From DASXIW01 sp036497785 (lineage in GTDB: Bacteria > Pseudomonadota > Alphaproteobacteria > Acetobacterales > Acetobacteraceae): DNA of 6,576 bases. Shown one piece after another: positions 1 through 6,575 of this stretch (positions are counted from its first letter, which is position 1; each line of letters opens with the position of its first letter). The stretch lies in contig DASXIW010000016.1 of the NCBI GenBank assembly GCA_036497785.1, positions 1-6,576 of the forward strand. Reading direction: 5' to 3'. A program made the translations under genes and the position numbers. The notes below the pieces were generated by a model. The model saw nothing but the letters and a program-made list of their open reading frames with translations. It was not told where the DNA came from and ran no database searches.

Positions 1-1
1 G

Positions 2-3000
2 CTGCCCGTCCCGGTTTCCCTGGACAGCCTGCAGGTGGCGCGGCTGGAACTGGCGGCGCCGGTGGCCGGTGCGGCGGCGGCGCTGTCGGTGGACGGCACG
101 GCGCATCTCGCCTCGCTCAGCGCGGGCAGCGCCGATGTCACCATCCAGCGCCTGGATGGCGCGGGGCGCTACCATCTGGCCGGCCAGTTGGACGACGCCC
201 GGCTAAAGGCGGCATTGCAGGCGAGCGAACCGGCGCATGGGCTGGTCTCCGAACTCGCCGGGCTGCCCGATCTAGGCGCCATCACCGCCACGGCGGATGT
301 GGATGGGCCCTGGACGAACGCGGCGATGACGCTCGACATCACGGCCGGGCAACTGACCGCGTCCGCGCGTGGATCGGTGAACATAACCGGCCAATCCGCT
401 GTGCTGGACGTGCTGGCCAACGCGCCGGCCATGACGCCACGCCCGGACCTGTCCTGGCAGTCCGTGGCGCTGCAGGCGCATGTGTCCGGCCCCTTCGCCA
501 AGCCGGCGGCAACCGGCACGCTGCATCTGGCCGGGCTATCGGCCAGCGGCGCGACGCTTGCCGATCTGTCCGCCGAGCTGAACGGCGACGCCTCTGGCCG
601 CGTGTCGGTGAAGGCCGTGCTGGCCGGGCTGCATGTGCCTGGCCCAAAGCCCGACATCTTCGCCGCCGAGCCCATCAATGTCAGCGCGGATGCCGATCTG
701 AACCCGCCGGACCGGCCGATCAAGCTGGAAGTGTCGCACAGGCTGCTCGGCCTGACCGGAACAATCCATGTGGTCGGCGACCTCGCCGCCGAGCTGGCGC
801 TGACCCTGCCTGATCTGAGCCCGTTCGGCGCTGATATCCAGGGCCACACCGCCCTGCAACTGACCGCCGCGCGGCATGGCGAGGTGACGCAGGTGAATGT
901 CACGGGTGGGCTGGGCATCACCGGCGGCATGGCGCCCGCGCCCGCACTGATCGGACCCGCCGCCACCCTGGCGGTGGCGGCGACGCTCACCGGCAGCGAT
1001 GTGGCGCTGACCTCGTTGAAGCTGGATGGCAGCAAGCTCTCGCTGGACGCCAATGGCGGGCTTGTCGGCGGCAAGGTCGATCTGACCTCCATGATCGCCT
1101 TGTCCGACCTCGCCGCGGCGGCGCCGGGCGTGCAGGGCGCGATCCAGGCCAATAGCCATGTCAGCGGCCCCATGGATGATCTGAGCCTGGACACGAAGCT
1201 GACCGGCGAGGTTGCCACCACCGGCTTCCCTCGCGCGCCGGTCAATGCCTCGGTCCAGGTCCATGGCCTGCCCGACGCGCCGGCCGGCACCATCGCCGCC
1301 CAGGCCACGCTGGAAGGCGCCCCGCTGGAACTTGCGGCGTCGTTGGAGCGCCAGACCGATGGCGCGATACACCTCGCCATCGCCAAGGCGGATTGGAAGA
1401 GCGCGCATGCCGATGGCGACGTGACGCTGCCGCCAGGCGCCACGATTCCGCAGGGCCATGTGGCGCTGCGCATGACGCGTCTGGACGAATTGCGGCCCTT
1501 CGTCGGGCCATCCATCACCGGTGCCGCGACGATGACCGCGCAGATCGACGCGCAGAATGAAGCGCATCTCCGCATCGAAACGAAGGGCATCGCCCCGACC
1601 GACACGATATCACTGCAAGGCGATGGCCGCGCGGAGGCCATGGGCTTGCGGCTGGTCGTCACCGGCAGCGGCGCACGGACCAATGCGGCGGCGGTGCTCA
1701 ACATGCCGGCGAAGCAGCTCACCATTTCCGCCCTGCAGACCGATTATCAAACCGAACACGTGACACTGCTGTCGCCCGCGAAGCTGTCCTTCGCCGATGG
1801 GCTGACGGTGGATCGGCTGCGCCTGGGTATCCGGCAGGCCGTGCTGCAACTGGCCGGCCGGCTGTCGCCCGCACTGGACGTGACCGCCAGCATTCAGAAC
1901 CTGCCGGCTGCCCTCGCCAGCGTGGTTTCGCCGGGCATACAGGCGGATGGCACGCTGCAGGCGGATGCGCGCATCACCGGCAGCACGGCGCAGCCAGCCG
2001 GCACGGTGCGGCTGTCCGCCACCGGGCTGCGCCTGCGCACCAGCCCCGCCGCCGCCTTCCCGCCGGCCAGCATCACCGCCAACGCCACTCTGGGGGACGG
2101 GCGCGCAACGCTGGATGCCAACGCCAGGCTCGGCACCAACCAGCTCAGCGTGACCGGCATTGCGCCGATGGCCAGCGTCGGCGCGCTGGACCTGCGCACG
2201 CGGGGCACGATCGACCTCGCCGTGCTGGACCCGCTTCTGGGCGCCAGCGGCCAGCGCACGCGCGGCCAGATCACCCTGGACGGAGCCATCGCCGGCACCA
2301 TCGCGGCGCCAAGGGTGAATGGCACGATGCGGCTGGCCAATGGCGAGGTGCAGGATTTCGCCCGTGGCCTGCGCATCCGCGACATTCAGGCGTTGATCCA
2401 GGCCAATGGCGACACCATCAACATCGCCCGGTTCGACGGCAAGGCGGGCGCCGGCACCATTGCCGTGGCAGGACAGGTCGGCGTCGCGGCCCCGATGCCG
2501 ATCGATCTGCGCATCACCGCACGCAACGCCTCGCCGCTGGCCTCGGACAAGCTGACCGCCGTGCTGGACACGGACCTGACGCTCAAGGGCGATGCGTCGG
2601 GGGCGCTGGCGGTGGCGGGCGACGTGAAGATCCAGCGCGCCGAACTCCGCGTGCCCGAAAGCCTGCCCATCAGCGTCGCCACGTTGAACGTGCGCCGCCC
2701 CGGTGAGACGCCGCCGCCCCCGCCCGCCCCGGCGCCGGACATCGCGCTGGACGTGACGCTGACCGCCCCCGGCCAGATCTTCGTGCGCGGACGGGGCGTG
2801 GATGCGGAGTTGCGGGGCCGGCTGCATGTCGCCGGCACCGCCGCCGCGCCACGGCCAAGCGGCGGCTTCACCCTGGTGCGCGGACAGTTCAGCATCGCCG
2901 GCCAGACACTCACCTTCAGCAAGGGCGTGGTCAGCCTAGACGGCAGCGGCCGCATCGACCCCACGCTGGATTTCCTCGCCAGCTCGACCGCCGGGAACAT

Positions 3001-3493
3001 AACCGCGAATCTGGAGATCACCGGTTATGCGAGCAATCCCAAGATCACCCTCAGCTCCACGCCGCAACTGCCGCAGGACGAGGTTCTGGCGCAGCTGCTG
3101 TTCGGCCAAAGCGCGGCCAAGCTGGGGCCGTTGCAACTCGCCCAGATCGCCGCGGCCTTGGCCGAGATCACCGGCGTGACAGGCGGGAACAGCTTCGCCG
3201 CCCTGGACAGCATCCGCCAGGGGCTGGGGCTGGACCGGCTGAGCGTGGGCAGCGGAACCGGCGGCAGCGGCGCAAGCGTGGAGGCCGGCCGATATGTGGC
3301 GCCGGGTGTGTATGTGGGCGCGAGGCAGAGCACGTCAGGGACCGGTACGCAGGCCGTGGTGCAGGTGGATCTGTGGAGGGGGCTGAAGCTGCAAGGCACT
3401 GCGGGCACCTCATCCGGAACAACGGCAACCACGACGGGCGCGACGGACACCACCGGCAGCAGCATCGGGCTGACCTATCAATTCGAGTATTAG
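2..3493 (+). CDS. tamB: Translocation and assembly module protein TamB, 5'-partial (N-terminus outside window)
   Basis: TamB is an inner-membrane-anchored protein that spans the periplasm as a long beta-rich groove. With the Omp85 protein TamA it supports assembly of some outer-membrane proteins, and TamB/AsmA-like proteins are linked to phospholipid transport to the outer membrane (family knowledge). The frame is open from base 2, giving 1163 visible residues; GTG at 35 is internal, because the codons before it (LPVPVSLDSLQVARLEL) already read as TamB. Most of the protein is repeated short amphipathic beta-strand units rich in Ala, Gly, Leu and Thr. The hallmark C-terminal TamB (DUF490) domain covers about the last 350 residues. 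It includes a Pro-rich linker (around 2709-2740), a GGFTLVRGQFSIAGQTLTFS stretch (around 2860-2920), DEVLAQLLFG (around 3077-3106) and a terminal beta-strand ending QFEY. A Thr/Gly/Ser-rich stretch (around 3400-3460) precedes that strand. The anchor helix is not visible. tamA, often upstream, cannot be seen. No clear terminator follows the stop. Confidence 0.92.
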   Translation: MPVPVSLDSLQVARLELAAPVAGAAAALSVDGTAHLASLSAGSADVTIQRLDGAGRYHLAGQLDDARLKAALQASEPAHGLVSELAGLPDLGAITATADVDGPWTNAAMTLDITAGQLTASARGSVNITGQSAVLDVLANAPAMTPRPDLSWQSVALQAHVSGPFAKPAATGTLHLAGLSASGATLADLSAELNGDASGRVSVKAVLAGLHVPGPKPDIFAAEPINVSADADLNPPDRPIKLEVSHRLLGLTGTIHVVGDLAAELALTLPDLSPFGADIQGHTALQLTAARHGEVTQVNVTGGLGITGGMAPAPALIGPAATLAVAATLTGSDVALTSLKLDGSKLSLDANGGLVGGKVDLTSMIALSDLAAAAPGVQGAIQANSHVSGPMDDLSLDTKLTGEVATTGFPRAPVNASVQVHGLPDAPAGTIAAQATLEGAPLELAASLERQTDGAIHLAIAKADWKSAHADGDVTLPPGATIPQGHVALRMTRLDELRPFVGPSITGAATMTAQIDAQNEAHLRIETKGIAPTDTISLQGDGRAEAMGLRLVVTGSGARTNAAAVLNMPAKQLTISALQTDYQTEHVTLLSPAKLSFADGLTVDRLRLGIRQAVLQLAGRLSPALDVTASIQNLPAALASVVSPGIQADGTLQADARITGSTAQPAGTVRLSATGLRLRTSPAAAFPPASITANATLGDGRATLDANARLGTNQLSVTGIAPMASVGALDLRTRGTIDLAVLDPLLGASGQRTRGQITLDGAIAGTIAAPRVNGTMRLANGEVQDFARGLRIRDIQALIQANGDTINIARFDGKAGAGTIAVAGQVGVAAPMPIDLRITARNASPLASDKLTAVLDTDLTLKGDASGALAVAGDVKIQRAELRVPESLPISVATLNVRRPGETPPPPPAPAPDIALDVTLTAPGQIFVRGRGVDAELRGRLHVAGTAAAPRPSGGFTLVRGQFSIAGQTLTFSKGVVSLDGSGRIDPTLDFLASSTAGNITANLEITGYASNPKITLSSTPQLPQDEVLAQLLFGQSAAKLGPLQLAQIAAALAEITGVTGGNSFAALDSIRQGLGLDRLSVGSGTGGSGASVEAGRYVAPGVYVGARQSTSGTGTQAVVQVDLWRGLKLQGTAGTSSGTTATTTGATDTTGSSIGLTYQFEY

Positions 3494-3595
3494 ATCGGCA
3501 TTTCCCAAATCCACGACTACGGATCGCAAGACCCGCTACTTCGGCGATCGCCGCACCGCAGCAGAGGCATCCTGTGGCTCTGGCCAACAAGACCG

Positions 3596-4303
3596 TTGGA
3601 AAGCGGCTTGGGCGAGGAGTACGGTCAACTCCGCTCCAACGGAGGAGACACCACGGCGAGACACACATATGACAAGGAGATCACTGCACTTCTGGTGATC
3701 GATCCGTATAACGACTTCATTTCCGAGGGAGGCAAGATATGGGGCCGCATTCGGGCTGTTGCAGAAGCGAATGACTGCGTTCCCCATATGCTGGAGGTCC
3801 TGAATGCCGCGCGGAAGGCGAAGCTTCGGGTTTTCTATGCGCTGCATCATCGATACCGTCCGGGCGACTACGAGACCTGGAAATACATTGCGCCCATTCA
3901 GAAGGCAGCATGGGTGGGAAAGAGCTTCGAATACGGCACGTGGGGCGGCGAGATCCGTCACGGGTTCGAGCCTATGCCGGACGAGATTATCGCGACCGAG
4001 CATTGGTGTTCCAGCGGCTTCGCCAACACGGATCTGGATTTGCAGATGAAGAAACACGGCATCCATCAGCTCGTCGTGATCGGACTCATCGCACATACCT
4101 GCGTCGAAGCGACCGTTCGCTTTGCCGCTGAGCTGGGCTACGAGGTCACGGTGGTAAGAGACGCGACGGCGGATTACTCGGATGAGGAGATGCACGCCGC
4201 TCTCGACATCAATCTCCCGAACTACGCCAGCGCCATTGTGACCACAGATGAAATCGTCGCCTCGATCTCTTCTGTCCAAACCTCGGGGTTGAGTGCGCAG
4301 TAG
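3596..4303 (+). CDS. Isochorismatase-family cysteine hydrolase, substrate unknown; start uncertain
   Basis: The protein has the Rossmann-like fold signature of the isochorismatase/nicotinamidase superfamily, cytosolic enzymes that hydrolyse amide, ether or related bonds through a Cys nucleophile. Numbering from TTG 3596 (235 aa): strand beta1 LLVIDPYNDF with the catalytic Asp36; YGTWGGEI at 113-120; EHWCSSGFANTDLD at 135-148; LIAHTCVEATVRFAAELGY at 164-182 with the nucleophile Cys169 (codon 4100-4102); and VVRDATADYS at 186-195. The Lys that normally lies six residues before the Phe of the SxF-type motif is His136 here (Glu135 beside it), so the triad is not canonical. There is no in-frame ATG or GTG near the conserved start. 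TTG 3596 or TTG 3608 are the in-frame candidates, while ATG 3669 is in another frame and stops after nine codons. A strong GGAGGAG at 3641-3647 lacks a suitable in-frame start after it. The gene lies 102 bases after tamB in the same frame and is less GC-rich, which suggests separate ancestry. The substrate cannot be told from the sequence. Confidence 0.82.
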   Translation: MESGLGEEYGQLRSNGGDTTARHTYDKEITALLVIDPYNDFISEGGKIWGRIRAVAEANDCVPHMLEVLNAARKAKLRVFYALHHRYRPGDYETWKYIAPIQKAAWVGKSFEYGTWGGEIRHGFEPMPDEIIATEHWCSSGFANTDLDLQMKKHGIHQLVVIGLIAHTCVEATVRFAAELGYEVTVVRDATADYSDEEMHAALDINLPNYASAIVTTDEIVASISSVQTSGLSAQ

Positions 4304-4324
4304 TTTTACGTGAGGGGCGCGCGG

Positions 4325-5248
4325 TCAGTGGTCCATATGACGGCTGGAAAGCCAGCTTAGCAATTCGGCCCCGGACATCGGCTTGGCCAGGACGTAGCCC
4401 TGCCCTTCGTCGCAGCCCCATGCCGTGAGCATGGCGCGGGCCTGCTGGGTTTCGAGCCCCTCCGCCACCATGCGGAAACCGAGTTCGTGGCCCAGCGATA
4501 TCAGCCAGCGCAGGATGGTGCCGCTGGCCCGGTCGGTTTCGATATCCGCCACCAGGGAGCGGTCGATCTTGATGACGTCGGCGGGGATCTGCCGGAAATA
4601 GCGAAGATTGCTGTAGCCGGCGCCGAAATCGTCGATCGCCACAGCGATGCCGGCGCGGCGGATCTGGATCAGCTGCCGGCGTGTGCGGGTGTCGTCGCCG
4701 ATCAGGGCGCCTTCGGTGATCTCCAACTCCAGCATGGCGGGCGGCACATCGTGAACGCCCAGCAGCTCGATCAGCCTGCCGGCAAGATAGCCGACCGTGA
4801 GGTTGGTGGGCGAAACATTGGCCGACACCCTGATGGCATGCCCCGCCTTCAGGAGCCGGGCGGCGAAGATCATGGTGGCATTCAGCACCCAGTCGGTGAG
4901 CTGGGCCACGAGCGGCTCGCTCTCGACGACCGGGATGAATTCGCCCGGGTTGAGATCGCCAAGTGCGGGGTGGCGCCAGCGGATCAGCGCCTCCACCGAG
5001 GTGCAGCTTCCGGTGGCGAGCGCGATTCGCGGCTGATAGACGAGGGTCAGCTGGTCATCGGCGGCCATAGCGCGGGCGAAATCGGACAGCAGGCGATGGC
5101 GGGCCGGGGGCACCGGCATCGGGACGCCAGCCGGCATGTCATCGCTGTACTGGCGTAGTGAGGGAGGTTGGATCGGGGAAACGACAGACATCAGGTATCT
5201 CGTACGCAGGGTTGATACGCCATCAAGCCATCGCGATGTAATAGGCAT
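4325..5248 (-). CDS. Stand-alone EAL-domain protein, predicted c-di-GMP phosphodiesterase (copy A)
   Basis: EAL domains hydrolyse the second messenger cyclic di-GMP to pGpG in the cytoplasm, generally lowering biofilm formation and favouring motility (family knowledge). This 307-residue protein has an N-terminal extension of about 60 residues with no recognised domain, then one EAL domain (about 64-303). It has no GGDEF, PAS or receiver domain and no membrane segment. Residues expected for catalysis are all visible: Glu86 of VEAL, Asn144 of ANVSPTN, the ELEITE motif at 174-179, Asp206-Asp207 of DDFGAGYS, Lys227 of VIKIDRS, Glu263 of AEGLET and Gln283 of GQGY, so activity is expected. The start could be ATG 5248 or ATG 5189-5191 (residue 20, preceded by a weak GAG). 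I chose 5248 because its first residues (MPITSR) line up with those of the neighbouring copy (VCMTSR). The gene converges with the hydrolase gene (21-base gap) and lies downstream of its paralogue on the same strand. With no sensor domain, the input signal or partner is unknown. Confidence 0.93.
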   Translation of the reverse strand: MPITSRWLDGVSTLRTRYLMSVVSPIQPPSLRQYSDDMPAGVPMPVPPARHRLLSDFARAMAADDQLTLVYQPRIALATGSCTSVEALIRWRHPALGDLNPGEFIPVVESEPLVAQLTDWVLNATMIFAARLLKAGHAIRVSANVSPTNLTVGYLAGRLIELLGVHDVPPAMLELEITEGALIGDDTRTRRQLIQIRRAGIAVAIDDFGAGYSNLRYFRQIPADVIKIDRSLVADIETDRASGTILRWLISLGHELGFRMVAEGLETQQARAMLTAWGCDEGQGYVLAKPMSGAELLSWLSSRHMDH

Positions 5249-5265
5249 ATTTCTAATCGGGCCGC

Positions 5266-5297
5266 AGTATCGGCCAGCACAGTGAAAAATAAGTCAA
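5266..5297 (-). promoter_or_regulatory. Weak promoter-like pair upstream of EAL copy A
   Basis: In the AT-rich 71-base gap between the EAL genes, the minus strand has TTGACT (5297-5292, five of six bases of the -35 consensus) and GATACT (5271-5266) as the best -10-like hexamer. The spacing is 20 bases, longer than the usual 16-18, so this is only a candidate. If used, it would start transcription just ahead of the ATG at 5248 and leave a short leader before the alternative ATG at 5191. Confidence 0.22.
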
Positions 5298-5317
5298 TAA
5301 AAACGCGAGAGGTCGCG
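5298..5317 (-). terminator. Candidate intrinsic terminator after EAL copy B
   Basis: Two bases after the stop of the upstream EAL gene, the minus strand reads CGCGACCTCTCGCG followed by TTTTTATT. CGCGA (5317-5313) and TCGCG (5308-5304) pair perfectly around a four-base loop, and the T-run starts at once. The stem is only 5 bp but GC-rich, and placement right after a stop is typical. It would reduce read-through from copy B into copy A. Confidence 0.5.
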
Positions 5318-5319
5318 AT

Positions 5320-6165
5320 TCACGCCGTGAGGCTCCGATCGGCCAGCCAGCGCAGCATCTCCGGTCCCTTCATGGGCCTGGCGAGGAAATAGCTCTGGCC
5401 CTCGTCGCAATCCCAGTCCACCAGCATCGAACGGCTCCGCTCCGTCTCCAGCCCCTCGGCCACCATGCGAAAGCCCAACCTGTGGCCCAGCGCGATCAGC
5501 CATTGCACGATGGTGGCGCTCGCCTCGTCGGTCTCGATATCGGCGACCAGGGAGCGATCGATCTTGATGACGTTTGCGGGAATCTGTTTGAAGTAGCGAA
5601 GATTGCTGTAGCCCGCGCCGAAATCGTCGATCGCAACCCCGATGCCGATGCGGCGGATCTGCTTGAGTTGCTGACGGGTGCGGTTGTCGTCGCCGATCAG
5701 CGCGCCCTCGGTGAACTCCAGTTCCAGCATGGCGGGCGGCAGCTGGTGCTGGCCGACCAGTTCGACCAGCCGACCGGCGAGGTAGCCGATCACGAGGTTG
5801 GTCGGCGAGACATTGGCGGAAACACGGATGTCGTGCCCCGCCTTCAGTAGCTGAGATGCAAACCCCATCGCGCTGTCCAGCACCCAGTCGGTGAGCTGGC
5901 CGATCAGCGGGTCGGTCTCGATCACTGGAACGAACGCGCTGGGGCTGAGATCGCCGAGCAGCGGATGGCGCCAGCGGATCAGCGCCTCGACCGCGCAGCA
6001 GCTTCCGTTGGCAAGCGCGATGCGCGGCTGATAGACGAGGCTGAGCTGGTCGGCAGCGGCAAGCGCGGGACCGAAATCGGCCAGCAGCCGCAGCCGCTCG
6101 ACAGGCGCGAGGATGCTCACCGCGCTAGACGCCGCCAAGCCGGCGGCATACCGCCGGCTCGTCAT
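5320..6165 (-). CDS. Stand-alone EAL-domain protein, predicted c-di-GMP phosphodiesterase (copy B)
   Basis: This is a tandem paralogue of the EAL gene at 4325-5248, matching it without gaps over about 240 residues with roughly 181 identities by hand count. From ATG 6163-6165 it is 281 aa: a short N-terminal extension (about 37 residues, Ala-rich, of unknown function) followed by one EAL domain. Catalytic positions are kept: Glu60 of VEAL, Asn118, the ELEFTE motif at 148-153, Asp180-Asp181, Lys201, Glu237 and Gln257. The Gly after that Gln, common in the family (QGY/QGF), is Ser258 here (QSY), the one change next to an active-site residue. A GTG two codons upstream (6169-6171) is an alternative start and would align with the ATG of copy A; neither has a strong Shine-Dalgarno. 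c-di-GMP hydrolysis is expected but not proven. The N-terminal regions of the two copies have diverged far more than the EAL domains, so they may differ in partner or regulation. Confidence 0.92.
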   Translation of the reverse strand: MTSRRYAAGLAASSAVSILAPVERLRLLADFGPALAAADQLSLVYQPRIALANGSCCAVEALIRWRHPLLGDLSPSAFVPVIETDPLIGQLTDWVLDSAMGFASQLLKAGHDIRVSANVSPTNLVIGYLAGRLVELVGQHQLPPAMLELEFTEGALIGDDNRTRQQLKQIRRIGIGVAIDDFGAGYSNLRYFKQIPANVIKIDRSLVADIETDEASATIVQWLIALGHRLGFRMVAEGLETERSRSMLVDWDCDEGQSYFLARPMKGPEMLRWLADRSLTA

Positions 6166-6401
6166 GCACACGTCCGCAGTTGATCCCCGTTCGTATCGGT
6201 GTCATGGCCACATATTGCACCGTTCCGCGTCATGCTGTCAGAAGTTCCTTCGCCGAATCCCCACCCGCTTTTCATCCGGGCGACTCACCCCGACCTTTGA
6301 CACGGCGTGGACCGAGATGGACGCACAAGGACATGAAGAAAGGCATAAGCGGTCTCATCCCCGGCGATTGCACATAGAGGCCGTGAGAAAAGGCAAAATA
6401 T
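6166..6401. other. Intergenic region upstream of EAL copy B, no gene recognised
   Basis: These 236 bases lie between the start of the upstream EAL gene and the transposase-like remnant. Open frames on the plus strand cross it, but they have no ribosome-binding site, no recognisable domain and a composition typical of chance frames, so no gene is called. I see no tRNA, CRISPR or long inverted repeat. The only signal of note is the weak promoter-like pair near 6212-6241. A plus-strand TTGACA at 6297-6302 has no matching -10. Confidence 0.5.
6212..6241 (-). promoter_or_regulatory. Weak promoter-like pair upstream of EAL copy B
   Basis: On the minus strand, CTGACA (6241-6236; five of six bases match TTGACA) is followed after 18 bases by CAATAT (6217-6212; a poor -10 match). 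The position would give a leader of roughly 40 bases before ATG 6165, which is reasonable. It is the best candidate seen in the region upstream of the gene, but the -10 match is weak. Confidence 0.2.
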
Positions 6402-6575
6402 CTAGATGCCCCTGTGGTCACCCGTCATTGCGCCAATTTGCTCGCGAACCCAAGCTAGCCGCGCCATATCGCGCCGGAGCTCGTCCAGCATGTTCGGCGG
6501 GATCGGCACCTCCTCTGGGGTTCGCAGCTCACCAAGGCGTTGCGGTGCCTTGAGCAGGCCAGGTTTGAAGTCACG
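6402..6575 (-). pseudogene. Probable IS110-family transposase remnant, truncated at its 3' end and cut by the window edge
   Basis: The minus strand is open from the window edge to a TAG at 6404-6402, giving 57 residues. They include RDFKPGLLKAPQRLGELRTP, a PIPPN segment and a helix-like ELRRDMARLAWVREQIGAM. From memory this resembles the middle of IS110-family (DEDD-type) transposases, where a GI(R)xFxP segment is followed by an LRTxxGxxLPP segment and a long charged helix ending near QI. The match appears to stop at about QIGAM; the last residues (TGDHRGI) do not continue the expected pattern, and the C-terminal domain that carries the conserved Ser is absent. It is therefore read as a degraded remnant, with the N-terminal part possibly present beyond the window. 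A different family, or a small unrelated gene, cannot be ruled out without a search. Confidence 0.42.

Noticed and set aside
169..1725. Long minus-strand open frame of 518 codons opposite tamB
   Set aside because: It lies fully antisense to a clear TamB coding region. Its translation is Ala/Ser/Pro/Arg-rich without domains, as expected for an antisense frame in GC-rich DNA.
1610..2827. Minus-strand open frame of 405 codons opposite tamB
   Set aside because: The translation is His/Arg/Gly/Gln-rich low-complexity sequence with no family features; it is a shadow of the GC-rich tamB frame.
3542..3553. Perfect 12-base palindrome CGGCGATCGCCG after tamB
   Set aside because: It has no loop and no following T-run, so it is not a convincing terminator; a single short palindrome in GC-rich DNA can occur by chance.
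3536..4279. Minus-strand open frame of 247 codons opposite the hydrolase
   Set aside because: The plus strand encodes a clear isochorismatase-family protein over the same bases; the antisense product has no recognisable motif.
4487..5158. Plus-strand open frame of 223 codons opposite EAL copy A, with a similar one (5482-5850) opposite copy B
   Set aside because: Both mirror the EAL genes in the same relative frame, and their resemblance to each other is a by-product of the EAL duplication.
6405..6491. Possible 29-residue small protein starting at ATG 6491 (minus strand), with AGAGGAGG upstream at 6516-6509
   Set aside because: The Shine-Dalgarno-like run is 17 bases from the ATG, and the frame continues upstream with transposase-like sequence, so the purine run is better read as coding sequence.
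6113..6553. Plus-strand open frame of 146 codons at the right end
   Set aside because: It overlaps the start of EAL copy B and the transposase-like remnant, has no ribosome-binding site and no recognisable domain.
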